A stretch of DNA of 64,000 nucleotides. It comes from Pseudomonas sp. MWU15-20650 (lineage in GTDB: Bacteria; Pseudomonadota; Gammaproteobacteria; Pseudomonadales; Pseudomonadaceae). A program made the position numbers and the translations under genes. Shown here piece by piece: positions 36,914-46,595 of the stretch (its first letter is position 1; every line of letters starts with the position of its first letter). Below the pieces are notes generated by a model. The model saw nothing but the letters and a program-made list of their open reading frames with translations, did not search any database and was not told the origin of the DNA. Location of the stretch: positions 1 to 64,000 of the forward strand of contig NZ_JALJFG010000011.1 in assembly GCF_023242475.1 (NCBI RefSeq). The letters are read 5' to 3'.

Positions 36914-39176
36914 GCGCAAGGTACCTGGTGTCCGTAATTACGATGGTCCAGCGGGCGGTTGGGGTGCCCTCAAGGCGACCGCGACGGCGGTACGCGAGCA
37001 GATGGATACACTCAAAGCCCCCATTACGTTAATGCGAACCAACCAACCGGATGGGTTCGACTGCCCAGGGTGTGCGTGGCCCGACAAAGAACACAAATCC
37101 ACCTTCCAATTCTGTGAAAACGGCGCCAAGGCCGTGACGTGGGAAGCCACCAGCAAACGTGTCACCCCGGAGTTTTTTGCCAACCACCCCGTCTCGGCGT
37201 TGTTGCACCGCAGTGACTATGAGCTCGAGGATTTGGGGCGCCTGACCCACCCGCTTGTTTATGATCGGGCCAGCGATACGTACCGGCCTGTCGAATGGGA
37301 AACGGCTTTTGCCCGCATTGGCGAGATACTTCGCGGGCTGGAGCCTGATCAGGTCGAGTTCTATACCTCGGGAAGAGCCTCCAACGAGGCCGCGTACCTG
37401 TATCAGCTGTTCGTGCGTGAATATGGCACCAATAATTTTCCTGACTGTTCGAACATGTGCCACGAACCCACCAGCGTCGGTTTGCCACGTTCTATCGGGA
37501 TGGGTAAAGGCTCCGTCTCGCTGGAAGACTTTGATCTGTGTGAGTTGGTGCTGTCCATCGGGCACAACCCCGGAACCAACCACCCACGCATGATGGGTAC
37601 GCTGCACGAAATCTCCCGGCGAAAAGTCCCCATCATGGTCTTCAACCCCCTTCGCGAACGTGCCCTGGAGCGCTTTTGTGATCCGCAAGACATGATCGAA
37701 ATGGCCACCTATGGCTCTACACGCATCGCCTCGACGTATCTGCAGGTCAAGGCGGGCGGGGATGCCGCAGCGATCAAAGGCGTGATGAAAGCGTTGCTGG
37801 AGTTGGAAGAGTCAGTCGGCAAAGTCCTCGATTACGAATTTATCAAGCAACATACCAACGGCTTTGAGGCGCTCAAGGCGGACTTGCTGGCAACGGCATG
37901 GCCCGCCATCGAGACGGCCAGCGGATTGCTCAAAGTCGACATGGAAAAAGTCGCTGCCGCCTATGCGAAATCCAATGCCACCATCGTCACCTATGGCATG
38001 GGCGTCACTCAGCATAACGAAGGCACTGCCAACGTCCGGCTGATTTGCGACCTATTGATGTTGCGCGGCAACATCGGCAAACCCGGCGCTGGTATTTGCC
38101 CGTTGCGTGGCCACTCCAACGTTCAAGGCAATAGAACCGTAGGCATCACGGAGAAGCCCTCCAGTGATTTTCTTGGCAAGATTGAAGAGGTGCTGGGCTT
38201 CAAGCCTCCGACCGCCCATGGTCACGATGCGGTGCAAGCCATGCAGGCGATGATTGCCGGTGAGTCCAAGGCGCTGTTTTGCCTGGGCGGCAACTTCGCG
38301 GTCGCACTGCCTGACCCAGCCCAGTGTTTCCCAGCCATGGGCAAACTGGACCTGAGTGTGCATATCGGCACCAAGCTCAATCGTACCCATTTGCTGGTGG
38401 CTAAGGAGACCTACTTGTTTCCTTGCCTGGGCCGCACCGAGCTGGATATGCAGAACGGCGCACGGCAATCGATCACCGTCGAAGACTCGATGTCGATGGT
38501 TCACGCCTCGGCAGGCAAGTTGATGCCCGCTTCTGAATTCCTGCGCTCGGAACCGGCCATCGTCGCTGGCATCGCCACCGCCGTATTGCCTGACAGCAAA
38601 GTGCCGTGGATGGAACTGGCGGCTGACTATGACAAGATTCGCGACCTCATTGAAAAGACCATTCCGGGCTTTGACGACTACAACGAGCGCATCCGCGTAC
38701 CCGGTGGCTTCCGCATGCCGCTGCCGGCGTGCGAGCGTATCTGGATGACGCCCTCGGGCAAGGCCGAGTTCTTTGTGTTCCCGGGCCTGAATGAGGATAA
38801 AGAAGTTGATGGTGATGATGTCTTGCGCCTTATCACCCTGCGCAGCCATGACCAGTACAACACGACGATCTACGCGCTCGACGATCGCTACCGCGGTGTG
38901 TTCGGGCGAAGAGACGTGTTGTTCATGAGCCCGGCGGATTTGGCCTCGCGGGGGTTGGCGCACGGCGACCTGGTGGATATCGAGACGGTCACTCAAGGGC
39001 GCAAATTGCGCTACGAGAAGATCACCGCCATCGAGTACAAGATATCCAACGGTTCGGTGGGCGCCTATTACCCGGAGGCCAACCAATTGGTGCCGCTGGA
39101 CTACATCGACGTGGACAGTGGCACGCCGTCCTACAAGTCGGTGCCGGTGAGGGTCGTGCGCTCGCAGGTCAATTGA
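36903..39176 (+). CDS. FdhF/YdeP-family molybdopterin oxidoreductase, copy 3
   Basis: A 757-aa near twin of copy 1: about 19 residue differences by my count and high identity at DNA level. Metal-site residues are intact (Cys54, Cys57, Cys71, Cys186-His187). The GTG at 36897 is in frame, but ATG at 36903 after TTGGAG is the homologous start. It is convergent with fdhD, one base apart from its stop. FdhD sulfurates the cofactor of formate dehydrogenases, so its adjacency supports a formate-dehydrogenase-like bis-MGD enzyme. Confidence 0.9.
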   Translation: MAIKRKVPGVRNYDGPAGGWGALKATATAVREQMDTLKAPITLMRTNQPDGFDCPGCAWPDKEHKSTFQFCENGAKAVTWEATSKRVTPEFFANHPVSALLHRSDYELEDLGRLTHPLVYDRASDTYRPVEWETAFARIGEILRGLEPDQVEFYTSGRASNEAAYLYQLFVREYGTNNFPDCSNMCHEPTSVGLPRSIGMGKGSVSLEDFDLCELVLSIGHNPGTNHPRMMGTLHEISRRKVPIMVFNPLRERALERFCDPQDMIEMATYGSTRIASTYLQVKAGGDAAAIKGVMKALLELEESVGKVLDYEFIKQHTNGFEALKADLLATAWPAIETASGLLKVDMEKVAAAYAKSNATIVTYGMGVTQHNEGTANVRLICDLLMLRGNIGKPGAGICPLRGHSNVQGNRTVGITEKPSSDFLGKIEEVLGFKPPTAHGHDAVQAMQAMIAGESKALFCLGGNFAVALPDPAQCFPAMGKLDLSVHIGTKLNRTHLLVAKETYLFPCLGRTELDMQNGARQSITVEDSMSMVHASAGKLMPASEFLRSEPAIVAGIATAVLPDSKVPWMELAADYDKIRDLIEKTIPGFDDYNERIRVPGGFRMPLPACERIWMTPSGKAEFFVFPGLNEDKEVDGDDVLRLITLRSHDQYNTTIYALDDRYRGVFGRRDVLFMSPADLASRGLAHGDLVDIETVTQGRKLRYEKITAIEYKISNGSVGAYYPEANQLVPLDYIDVDSGTPSYKSVPVRVVRSQVN

Positions 39177-39177
39177 G

Positions 39178-40005
39178 TCAGACCGGGCTGTAGATCCGCG
39201 GCGCGTTTCGGTGAGGCACGTGAATCAGGTTGAGGTGATGCTTGCGCGCCCACTGCACCGTTAACACGGTGGGCGCCGACAAACTGACCAGCGTGCCAAA
39301 CCGGGCCCTGACCGCTTTGTGAATCAGCTCCAGGCTGCAACGGCTGGTGACCACCGTGAAGCCGCTGCGGGCATCGATCCCGGCGTGCTGCATGGCCCCG
39401 ATCAATTTATCCAGCGCATTGTGGCGACCGATATCCTCACGGCACAGCAGGGCTGTGCCGTCAGCACCGAAGTGCAAGGCCGCATGCAGGGCGCCGGTGC
39501 TTTTTCCCATTATCTGGGCTTCCTCGATACGCTCCCGCAGGCCCTTGAGGTGTTGCGCAGGCGGCAGGGGCGCCGGCTGCAGACTCTCCAGTTGCGGCAG
39601 GGCCTGCTCCAGCGCCTCCACCCCACACAAACCGCAACCGCTGGTGCCCGCCATTTGCCGCCGGTGATCTTTCAACGCCCAGAACGCACGGCTCGAAATC
39701 TCTACGTCGGCCTGGCAAGCCTGGTCAAAATGCGTGAGTTGAATGTCGTAGATTTCATCCAGGCTATCGACGATTGCGTTGCTCACGCTGAAACCCCGGA
39801 TGAAGTCTTCGATATTGCCGGGTGAAACCATCATCACCGCCTGGCTCAAGCCGTTGTAGGTAATGGCCAGGGCGATTTCCGCCGCCAGCGCCGCCTGGGC
39901 AACCTGGGCGCCTTCGTCATATTCTCGATAGGACACATTGAGCGGTTGCGGGGCCGGTGCATTGGCATCGCCGATGGCAACGGATGGTTCTACTCGGCAA
40001 ATCAT
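39178..40005 (-). CDS. fdhD: Sulfurtransferase FdhD
   Basis: Moves sulfur from IscS to the molybdenum cofactor before insertion into formate-dehydrogenase-type enzymes. The 275-aa protein has the catalytic CGLC motif in TSGCGLCGVEAL, the N-terminal segment ALTYNGLSQAVMMVSPGN and a C-terminal SRCSLELIHKA. The ATG at 40005 follows GGAGG by 7 bases; the TTG at 40011 is a poorer choice. The LysR gene upstream ends 18 bases away on the same strand, so both may be cotranscribed. Confidence 0.93.
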   Translation of the reverse strand: MICRVEPSVAIGDANAPAPQPLNVSYREYDEGAQVAQAALAAEIALAITYNGLSQAVMMVSPGNIEDFIRGFSVSNAIVDSLDEIYDIQLTHFDQACQADVEISSRAFWALKDHRRQMAGTSGCGLCGVEALEQALPQLESLQPAPLPPAQHLKGLRERIEEAQIMGKSTGALHAALHFGADGTALLCREDIGRHNALDKLIGAMQHAGIDARSGFTVVTSRCSLELIHKAVRARFGTLVSLSAPTVLTVQWARKHHLNLIHVPHRNAPRIYSPV

Positions 40006-40023
40006 AAACAAACCTCCGATACG

Positions 40024-40920
40024 CTAGTTTGAGCCCTGGGTGGCAAACAGCTGTTTAGCTTCTGCAAAACACTTTTCGGCGATGGCCGAGCGCGGTTCGG
40101 TTTTACGCATCACCATGCCCAGTGGTGCAAGCACACTCGCATCCGGCAGGTTGATAAACGCCAGATTCTCGATGGGGTTTTTCAGGCCGCTGCCCAACGG
40201 CATGATCGCGCAGCAAAAACCTTCGTGGATCGCCTGGAACAGTTGGTACGTCGAATCGCTTTCGAGTATGGGCTGGGGGTCGAGGCCGCGGCTGCGAAAG
40301 CTCAGGTCAATGGATTTTCGATAGTGCATGCCGTTGCTGATCATCCCCAGGGGCAATTCGGCGGCGTCTTCCCAGCTCATTTCCGTGCCTTCGAAATGGA
40401 AGTGGCGGGTGTCGTACAGCAGGCCGACGCGAGTCTCGCCCAGTTCGAAAAAGTCCAGGTAATTGGGGTTGACGTGGTCCAGGTAACACACGCCCAAGTC
40501 CAGCTGGTTGGTGCCCAAGGCTTCGATGATCTTGTCCGAGCTCATGGACGACAGGCTGAACTTGAGTTCCGGGAAGGTGTGGGACAGCCCCTGGATGTAG
40601 CTGATCGGGTTGAAGCCGCTGAGCGGCACCAGGCCCAGGCGCAGGTTACCCACCAGTTGGCCGCGACACGCAGCGGCTTCGGCGAACAACCCATCATGGG
40701 CGGCGAGCAGGGTGCGGGCCCAGGCCAGCACGCGTTCACCGGCTTGGGTGAAACCTTCGAAGCGTTGGCCGCGGGTGACCAACTCCAGGCCCAATTCATC
40801 CTCCAGGTTACGCAAGCGCATCGACAGGGTCGGCTGGGTGATGTGACAACGCGCGGCCGCCTGGCCGAAGTGGCGGGTCTGTTCCAGCGCGATCAGGAAT
40901 TTGAGTTGCTTTATGTCCAT
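40024..40920 (-). CDS. LysR-family transcriptional regulator
   Basis: A 298-aa regulator with the N-terminal winged helix-turn-helix (LKFLIALEQTRHFGQAAARCHITQPTLSMRLRNLE) and an effector domain from about 90. It is divergent from moaB-moeA and upstream of fdhD, so it is a candidate regulator of cofactor synthesis and the YdeP-type enzymes. A perfect dyad AACGAT-N9-ATCGTT lies in the gap to moaB (41132-41152) and could be its operator. Its ligand is unknown. Confidence 0.9.
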   Translation of the reverse strand: MDIKQLKFLIALEQTRHFGQAAARCHITQPTLSMRLRNLEDELGLELVTRGQRFEGFTQAGERVLAWARTLLAAHDGLFAEAAACRGQLVGNLRLGLVPLSGFNPISYIQGLSHTFPELKFSLSSMSSDKIIEALGTNQLDLGVCYLDHVNPNYLDFFELGETRVGLLYDTRHFHFEGTEMSWEDAAELPLGMISNGMHYRKSIDLSFRSRGLDPQPILESDSTYQLFQAIHEGFCCAIMPLGSGLKNPIENLAFINLPDASVLAPLGMVMRKTEPRSAIAEKCFAEAKQLFATQGSN

Positions 40921-41131
40921 TTAAGGCACCTGCCTGGGAAAAAGTAAGAGGTCATCATGAGTGCCAGTGCCGATATTCGCGGACCACAGCGAGTGAGATG
41001 CGCAGACGATCTCATTGTAGGGCTTGCGCGTCCAATCACCCATATCGAAGGCATGATCGATTCACTCGATAACCCACCCAAGGCACGCAGGAAAACCAGT
41101 GATAGAGAGGCTCGATAACCCGGTCAGCCGT

Positions 41132-41152
41132 AACGATTAGACAGTCATCGTT
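41132..41152. promoter_or_regulatory. Dyad AACGAT-N9-ATCGTT upstream of moaB
   Basis: Perfect 6-bp arms around TAGACAGTC, 54 bases before the moaB start and in the LysR/moaB divergent gap. The core GATTAGACA recurs at 8103 and 46407, and inverted at 46262. It fits a LysR-type operator, but binding is inferred. Confidence 0.45.
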
Positions 41153-41205
41153 TGAGCGCTTTAGCCTCAGGCAATTGTTTTGATAATGGCCTGCCGGAGA
41201 ATGAG

Positions 41206-41745
41206 ATGAGCGTAACGTCGGATGCATTGTTTGTACCGTTGAATATTGCAGTGTTGACCGTCAGTGATACCCGGGAATATGCCAATGATACCTCCGGGCA
41301 ACTGCTGGTCAGCCGGCTGCTGGAAGCCGGGCACAGCCTCAGTGAACGCAACCTGCTCAAGGATGACCTGTACAAGATCCGCGCGCAGGTCGCGACCTGG
41401 ATCGCCAGCGAACAGATTCAAGTGGTGCTGATTACCGGCGGTACCGGCTTCACCGGCCGTGACAGCACGCCCGAGGCGGTCAGCTGTTTGCTGGATAAGC
41501 AGATTGAAGGTTTTGGTGAGTTGTTCCGCGCGATCTCCATCCTCGACATCGGCACTTCCACGGTCCAGAGCCGCGCCTTGGCCGGGCTGGCCAACGGTAC
41601 GCTGGTGTGCTGCCTGCCAGGCTCGACGGGCGCCTGTCGGACGGCGTGGGAAGGCATCCTCGCCGAGCAACTCGATGCGCGCCACCGGCCGTGCAATTTC
41701 GTGCCGCACCTCAAGTCGGTGGCGTTGTGCGGGACACGGGGATGA
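41206..41745 (+). CDS. moaB: Molybdenum cofactor protein MoaB
   Basis: Adenylylates molybdopterin before metal insertion (MoaB/Mog fold). The 179-aa protein has the signature LITGGTGFTGRDSTPEAV and the CCLPGST segment. The ATG at 41206 follows CCGGAGA; upstream in-frame residues are not needed. Its stop overlaps the moeA start by four bases (ATGA), so translation is coupled. Confidence 0.93.
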   Translation: MSVTSDALFVPLNIAVLTVSDTREYANDTSGQLLVSRLLEAGHSLSERNLLKDDLYKIRAQVATWIASEQIQVVLITGGTGFTGRDSTPEAVSCLLDKQIEGFGELFRAISILDIGTSTVQSRALAGLANGTLVCCLPGSTGACRTAWEGILAEQLDARHRPCNFVPHLKSVALCGTRG

Positions 41746-42947
41746 GCCGTTCGCTGCTGATGTCAGTGGAGGAGGCCATTGCCGCCCTGCTGGCCATGGC
41801 GCAGGTGCAACGCCTGCAAGACAGCGAACCGGTCGTATTGGGCGAAGCGCGGCAACGCGTGTTGGCCAATGACCTGATTGCCACCCTGGATCTGCCGCCA
41901 TGGCCGAACAGCGCCATGGACGGTTATGCCCTGAACGTCGGCGATTGGACGGGCGAGCCGCTGGCGGTGTCGCAACAGATTTTCGCCGGCGTTGCGCCTG
42001 AGGCGCTGTTGCCTGGCACCTGCGCTCGCATCTTCACTGGCGCACCGGTACCCGCCGGGGCCAATTGCGTCGAGATGCAGGAAAACGTCCAAGTGCTGGA
42101 AGACGGCCGCGTGCGCTTCACGCAGCCGCTGAGCGTGAGCCAGAACATCCGCCCGCAAGGTCAGGAGAACCAGGCAGGCCAGGTGTTGCTTGCGGCCGGC
42201 AAGCGGCTCGGGCCGTTCGAGTTGGCCATCGCGGCGGCGCAGGGCTGTACCCATGTGCCGGTGGTACGGCGGCCACGGGTGGCGTTGCTGTCCACGGGCG
42301 ATGAACTGGCCGAGCCGGGTACGCCCCTCAAGCCCGGCTGCATCTACAACAGCAATCGCACCTTGCTCAGCCATTGGCTGAGTGCGTTGGGGTGCGAGGT
42401 CATCGATGGCGGCATTCTTCCCGACCAGCCGCAACGCACCCGGCTCAAGCTGGAACAACTGCAACATGCCGCCGATTTGATCCTCACCACCGGTGGCGTC
42501 TCGGCCGGCGATGCCGATTGCCTCGGCCAGGTGCTGCGCGAATGCGGCAAGCCATTATTCTGGAAACTCGCGATCAAGCCGGGCAAACCCTTGACCGTGG
42601 GCTACTTTGGCAACGTGCCGATGATCGGCCTGCCCGGTAACCCAACCTCGGCGTTGGTGACATTCGGGCTACTGGCGCGGGCCTACCTGTTGCGCATCCA
42701 GGGGGTCGAGGACGTCACGCCACTGAGCTTCATGGTTAACATCAGTTTTGACTGGCCCAAAGCTGGCAATCGCCGGGAATACCTGCGAGCCAGGCTGGAG
42801 GAGGGCAAGGCCGTGTTGTATCCCAACCAGAGCTCAGGCGTGTTGCTGGGCGCTTCGTGGGCGGATGGGCTGGTTGAAATTCCCGAAGGCCACACGCTGC
42901 AAGCGGGTGACACGGCACGCTTCATTCCGTTCTGCGACTTGTTCTAA
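41742..42947 (+). CDS. moeA: Molybdopterin molybdenumtransferase MoeA
   Basis: Inserts molybdate into adenylylated molybdopterin. The 401-aa protein has the family segments PWPNSAMDGYAL, GTCARIFTGAPVPAGANCVEMQE, LLSTGDELAEPG, ILTTGGVSAGDADC and PGKPLTVGYFG..GLPGNPTSALVTF. The start overlaps the moaB stop. Domain order I-IV is complete. It ends about 20 bases before a REP-like hairpin shared with convergent moaE. Confidence 0.95.
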   Translation: MSRSLLMSVEEAIAALLAMAQVQRLQDSEPVVLGEARQRVLANDLIATLDLPPWPNSAMDGYALNVGDWTGEPLAVSQQIFAGVAPEALLPGTCARIFTGAPVPAGANCVEMQENVQVLEDGRVRFTQPLSVSQNIRPQGQENQAGQVLLAAGKRLGPFELAIAAAQGCTHVPVVRRPRVALLSTGDELAEPGTPLKPGCIYNSNRTLLSHWLSALGCEVIDGGILPDQPQRTRLKLEQLQHAADLILTTGGVSAGDADCLGQVLRECGKPLFWKLAIKPGKPLTVGYFGNVPMIGLPGNPTSALVTFGLLARAYLLRIQGVEDVTPLSFMVNISFDWPKAGNRREYLRARLEEGKAVLYPNQSSGVLLGASWADGLVEIPEGHTLQAGDTARFIPFCDLF

Positions 42948-42965
42948 GGCGAGTCAGGTGCGCCT

Positions 42966-42995
42966 GGTGTGGCGAGCACGCTCGCTCGCCACACC
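42966..42995. terminator. REP-like hairpin between convergent moeA and moaE
   Basis: GGTGTGGCGAGC and GCTCGCCACACC are perfect 12-bp arms. The GTGGCGAGC core is that of Pseudomonas REP sequences. Its place between two convergent stops suggests a bidirectional terminator. Confidence 0.6.
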
Positions 42996-43001
42996 AAGGT
43001 T

Positions 43002-43454
43002 CTAGACTGCCCAGCGCTGCTGCGCCAAGCGATCACTTTCCCTTTCCTCGACCCAGCGCTCACCCGTCGGCGTCCGTTCACGCTTCCAGAACGGTGCGCG
43101 AGTCTTCAGGTAGTCCATCAGGAACGCACAGGCGTCAAAGGCGGCCTGCCGATGCTCACTCGCCACGCCGACAAAGACGATGGGCTCACCGACCTTCAGC
43201 GCGCCCACCCGGTGCACGATGCTCACCCGTTGCAACGGCCAGCGTTCATGGGCTTGATCGACGATCAGTTGCAAGGAGCGCTCGGTCATGCCCGGGTAAT
43301 GTTCAAGGAATAACTCGCTGACCGGGTCCCCTTGGTTGATATCGCGCACATAACCCACGAACGTGGCCACGGCGCCCACGCCTGGGTCTTCGGCGTGGAC
43401 GCTGCGGGTCAGTTCACCCAGATCGAACAGCGCTGTCTGAACCTGCACAGGCAT
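43002..43454 (-). CDS. moaE: Molybdopterin synthase large subunit MoaE
   Basis: Catalytic subunit that transfers MoaD thiocarboxylate sulfur to precursor Z. 150 aa with VGAVATFVGYVRD, LFLEHYPGMTERSL, HRVGALKVGEPIVFVGV and the catalytic-Lys region KTRAPFWKRE. It follows moaD by three bases at the end of the operon moaA-bestrophin-moaC-moaD-moaE. Confidence 0.95.
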   Translation of the reverse strand: MPVQVQTALFDLGELTRSVHAEDPGVGAVATFVGYVRDINQGDPVSELFLEHYPGMTERSLQLIVDQAHERWPLQRVSIVHRVGALKVGEPIVFVGVASEHRQAAFDACAFLMDYLKTRAPFWKRERTPTGERWVEERESDRLAQQRWAV

Positions 43455-43457
43455 GGG

Positions 43458-43709
43458 TCAACCTCCGGTCACGGGTGGGAAGAACGCAATTTCGTCGAAG
43501 TCCTCTATCACGGCATCCGGGGTGCACAGTTCGTGATTCAGCGCGCACATCAGGCTGGACTCACCCAGCACTTGCTGCCAGATCTCACCTCGGGCACACA
43601 GTCGTTGCCTGACGTCCTCAAGGGTGCGCAAAGATTCATCCAGCGCGATTTTCTCGCCGCCGCTGCCCAGTTGATCGCGATAACGCGCAAAGTAGTTGAT
43701 CAGGATCAT
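43458..43709 (-). CDS. moaD: Molybdopterin synthase sulfur carrier MoaD
   Basis: Ubiquitin-fold sulfur carrier, 83 aa, ending in the required Gly-Gly (PPVTGG). Conserved VNHELC and DEIAFFPPV segments are present. Its start overlaps the moaC stop by four bases. A MoeB-type activator is not encoded in this window. Confidence 0.95.
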   Translation of the reverse strand: MILINYFARYRDQLGSGGEKIALDESLRTLEDVRQRLCARGEIWQQVLGESSLMCALNHELCTPDAVIEDFDEIAFFPPVTGG

Positions 43710-44200
43710 TGGGCGTCACCGGCGATAAACGTCCCCGACTTGCCGCCCGCTTTCTTCAGCAACTGGATACGGTCAATGATCATCCCCCGGTCTACCGCCT
43801 TGCACATGTCATAGATCGTCAAGGCCGCCACGCTGGCTGCGGTCAGGGCTTCGAGTTCGACGCCGGTCTGGCCGGTGAGCCGGCAGGTGCTGACGATCCT
43901 CACACTGTCGGGCTCCACGGCCTGCAGTTCGAGGTGAATCGAACTGAGCATCAACGGGTGGCAGAGCGGGATCAGTTCGTGGGTTCTCTTTGCCGCCATG
44001 ATCCCGGCGATACGCGCGACCGCAAAAACGTCGCCCTTGGGGTGTCCATTGTGTTGGATCAACTCCAGGGTCGACGGCTGCATGCGCACCCAAGCCTGGG
44101 CCTGGGCTTCGCGGGTGGTGGCCGCTTTGTCTGTGACGTCGACCATGCTGGCCCGGCCGGCAGCGTCCAGATGTGTCAGTGAGTGGGGGTGTTCGTGCAT
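43706..44200 (-). CDS. moaC: Cyclic pyranopterin monophosphate synthase MoaC
   Basis: Acts with MoaA to make precursor Z. 164 aa with [27 protein letters not shown] (active-site His) and [14 protein letters not shown] followed by KKAGGKSG. The start lies 13 bases after the bestrophin stop, on the same strand. Confidence 0.96.
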   Translation of the reverse strand: MHEHPHSLTHLDAAGRASMVDVTDKAATTREAQAQAWVRMQPSTLELIQHNGHPKGDVFAVARIAGIMAAKRTHELIPLCHPLMLSSIHLELQAVEPDSVRIVSTCRLTGQTGVELEALTAASVAALTIYDMCKAVDRGMIIDRIQLLKKAGGKSGTFIAGDAQ

Positions 44201-44213
44201 GGGGGACCTCGGA

Positions 44214-45113
44214 TCAGTTCAGAATGAAATCGATGGGTTGCAGCACGGGAGGCAGTGCTGTCGCGCCATTGGCGTGGAGGACTTCGCGTTCAATAGTGCG
44301 CACGATGGCATTGGTCGGCAGGTCGTTTTCGTCGTAGCCAAAGGGGTCTTCCAGCTCATCGCCAATCGCATCCAGGCCAAAAAACGTGTAGCTCACGATC
44401 GCGGTGAACAGCGGCGTCAGCCAACCCAATGGCTCGGCCATGGCGAAGGGCAGCAAGATGCAGAACATGTAGCTGGTGCGGTGCAACAACAGCGTGTAGG
44501 GGAAGGGCAGCGGGGTGCTTTTGATGCGCTCGCAAACCGTTTGTGTGCGGGTCAGCTCGCTCAAGTGCCCGGCCATCACCTGGTAGCGCCATTCGCTGAT
44601 GTTCCCCGACTCGGCCAGCGTCGAGCATTGCTGGGTGACACGGCCAATGATGCTTTCCGGGATATTGGGGGTGTTGGCCGATGGCAACCGGTCCAGCCAA
44701 GGCTCCGCCACGCTCAACTCGTCTTCACGGCGCAGCCTGGCGTTCAGCGCGTGGGCGAACCCGCACAGGTTGCGCAGGATGTCACGGCGCTGGCGGGCAT
44801 CCTTGATGACTTGGGTTTCGCGAATCATTGCGCGCACCTGCGTCACCATCAGGCCGAGCGCTTTACGCCCTTCGTACCAGCGGTCATAGCAGGCGTTGTT
44901 GCGAAAACTCATGAAGATCGAGAGTGACAAGCCCAGCAGCGTGAAGGGCGTGGCGTTGACCCTGGAGAAGTACGCCGGGTGCAGGGTCTCGACCAGCACG
45001 ATTGCCGAGGCCAGCAGGGTCACCAGCAGGCTGCGCAGCGCGATGCGCCTGGCGACGGAGCCCTTGAGCGAAATCAAGACACCGATCAGGTTGGGTTTGG
45101 CTCGGACGATCAT
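44214..45113 (-). CDS. Bestrophin-family channel, copy B
   Basis: A 299-aa paralogue of the protein at 30796, with the same [18 protein letters not shown] and [23 protein letters not shown] segments and four helices. It is embedded between moaA (39 bases away) and moaC (13 bases), so it is cotranscribed with molybdopterin synthesis genes. The same moaA-bestrophin pairing in module A makes chance unlikely. It might pass an anion or balance charge during respiration; transport of molybdate is not indicated by the family and would be speculation. Confidence 0.9.
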   Translation of the reverse strand: MIVRAKPNLIGVLISLKGSVARRIALRSLLVTLLASAIVLVETLHPAYFSRVNATPFTLLGLSLSIFMSFRNNACYDRWYEGRKALGLMVTQVRAMIRETQVIKDARQRRDILRNLCGFAHALNARLRREDELSVAEPWLDRLPSANTPNIPESIIGRVTQQCSTLAESGNISEWRYQVMAGHLSELTRTQTVCERIKSTPLPFPYTLLLHRTSYMFCILLPFAMAEPLGWLTPLFTAIVSYTFFGLDAIGDELEDPFGYDENDLPTNAIVRTIEREVLHANGATALPPVLQPIDFILN

Positions 45114-45152
45114 GCGCTACAGCCTTCTGCAAAAAGAGGGAAAACCGGGCGG

Positions 45153-46151
45153 TCAGCCGCCCGTCATGTTCATGAAGCGGACAACCTGCACGTCATCGTT
45201 GAGCTCGAAGTTATGCCGGTACGGCTTGAGTTTCATCGACTCGAGAATGGCGCTCTGCAGTCGTTGCGGCTCACCCGGATAACGGCGCAGGACTTCCTTG
45301 AGATCGACCGAATGTTCATTGCCCAGGCACAGCAGCAGCCGGCCCTCGACGGTCAGCCGCACGCGGTTGCACGTGCCGCAGAAGTTATGGCTGTGCGGGG
45401 AAATGAAGCCCAGGCGAATATGCGGCGCCTCGGCCAGGCGCCAGTAACGTGAAGGGCCTTGGGTCGATTCCGCAGAGTCGATCAGGGTGTAGCGCTCGGC
45501 GATACGCTCGCGCACTTGCGCGCTGGAGTAGAACGCCTCGGCACGGCTGTGTTCGCTGATGACGCCCAAGGGCATTTCTTCGATAAACGAAATATCCAGG
45601 CCTCGGTCGATGGCGAACGCCACGAGGTCGTTGATTTCGTGATCGTTGCGCCCCTTCATCACCACGCAATTGAGCTTGGTGCGTTGGAAACCCGCCGCAT
45701 TCGCCGCGTCGATACCGGCGATCACCTTGGCCAAGTCGCCGGTGCGCGTCAGTTCGCGAAAGCGCGCCGGGTCCAGGCTGTCGAGGCTGATGTTCAGGCG
45801 TTTGAGCCCGGCATCGAACAGCGGTGCGGCCAGCTTGCCCAATTGCGAGCCGTTAGTGGTCATGCACAACTCGCGCAGGCCGGGCAGCGCCGCGATGCGC
45901 CGGCACAGCTCAACCACGCCCGGGCGGATCAAGGGTTCGCCGCCGGTCAGGCGGATTTTTCGCGTGCCCAGCGTCACAAAACTTTCGGCCAATTGATAAA
46001 GCTCTTCCAGTGTGAGGATGCGCTGGCGCGGCAGGAATTCCATGTCTTCAGCCATGCAATACACACAACGGAAATCGCAGCGGTCGGTCACCGACATCCT
46101 GAGGTAGTCGACCCGGCGAGAAAAACTATCCATCAAGATTTGGTCGGTCAT
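45153..46151 (-). CDS. moaA: GTP 3',8-cyclase MoaA, copy B
   Basis: A 332-aa radical-SAM enzyme; Cys25, Cys29 and Cys32 bind the SAM cluster and [18 protein letters not shown] binds the second. It ends in Gly-Gly. The ATG at 46151 follows GGAGG by 5 bases; the longer frame to 46238 is not favoured. It is the first gene of the moaA-bestrophin-moaCDE operon and high in GC, unlike copy A. Confidence 0.96.
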   Translation of the reverse strand: MTDQILMDSFSRRVDYLRMSVTDRCDFRCVYCMAEDMEFLPRQRILTLEELYQLAESFVTLGTRKIRLTGGEPLIRPGVVELCRRIAALPGLRELCMTTNGSQLGKLAAPLFDAGLKRLNISLDSLDPARFRELTRTGDLAKVIAGIDAANAAGFQRTKLNCVVMKGRNDHEINDLVAFAIDRGLDISFIEEMPLGVISEHSRAEAFYSSAQVRERIAERYTLIDSAESTQGPSRYWRLAEAPHIRLGFISPHSHNFCGTCNRVRLTVEGRLLLCLGNEHSVDLKEVLRRYPGEPQRLQSAILESMKLKPYRHNFELNDDVQVVRFMNMTGG

Positions 46152-46595
46152 TAAAACCTCCGGCAGCGACTCATTGACCGTAGTCAGGGCGCTGGTTTTT
46201 TGGGGGCTCAATAGGAATAAGAGCCTTGTTTGAGTCAAGGCTAGAGTTGTTTTTTAAGTTCGTCTAATCACTATTAGCAACCGGCTGATCGACGAAATCT
46301 ATGAGGTTTTATTTGTTATTTTTATTGCGGTTTTATGGTTTTATCTTGTTGAAAATACAGGCTATTTTCCTTGATAGATGGTTTCGATGAGGTGGTCATT
46401 ATTTGTGATTAGACAGGGTATTCAGGCGCGCATAGTCTGAACGCGTAACCCGATGTAGAGCCCGTGAAACGGGTCGGCGCAAATGACGTTTAGTTGTTGA
46501 TAACGAGGTTTGCGTTTTGCGATGCCTGAAGAACAACCATTAATAAAGGCTTTAAGTTAGGCCGCCGCCTACGTGTGAAGTCTTGGAGAAATACC
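46152..46595. promoter_or_regulatory. 444-bp divergent regulatory region with repeated GATTAGAC
   Basis: No gene is seen. It lies between the divergent moaA operon and oxidoreductase copy 4. GTGATTAGAC occurs on the minus strand at 46262-46271 (within the dyad CTAAT-CACT-ATTAG) and GTGATTAGACAG on the plus strand at 46405-46416. The centre is AT-rich. The same core precedes moaB, so a common regulator is likely. Confidence 0.45.
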
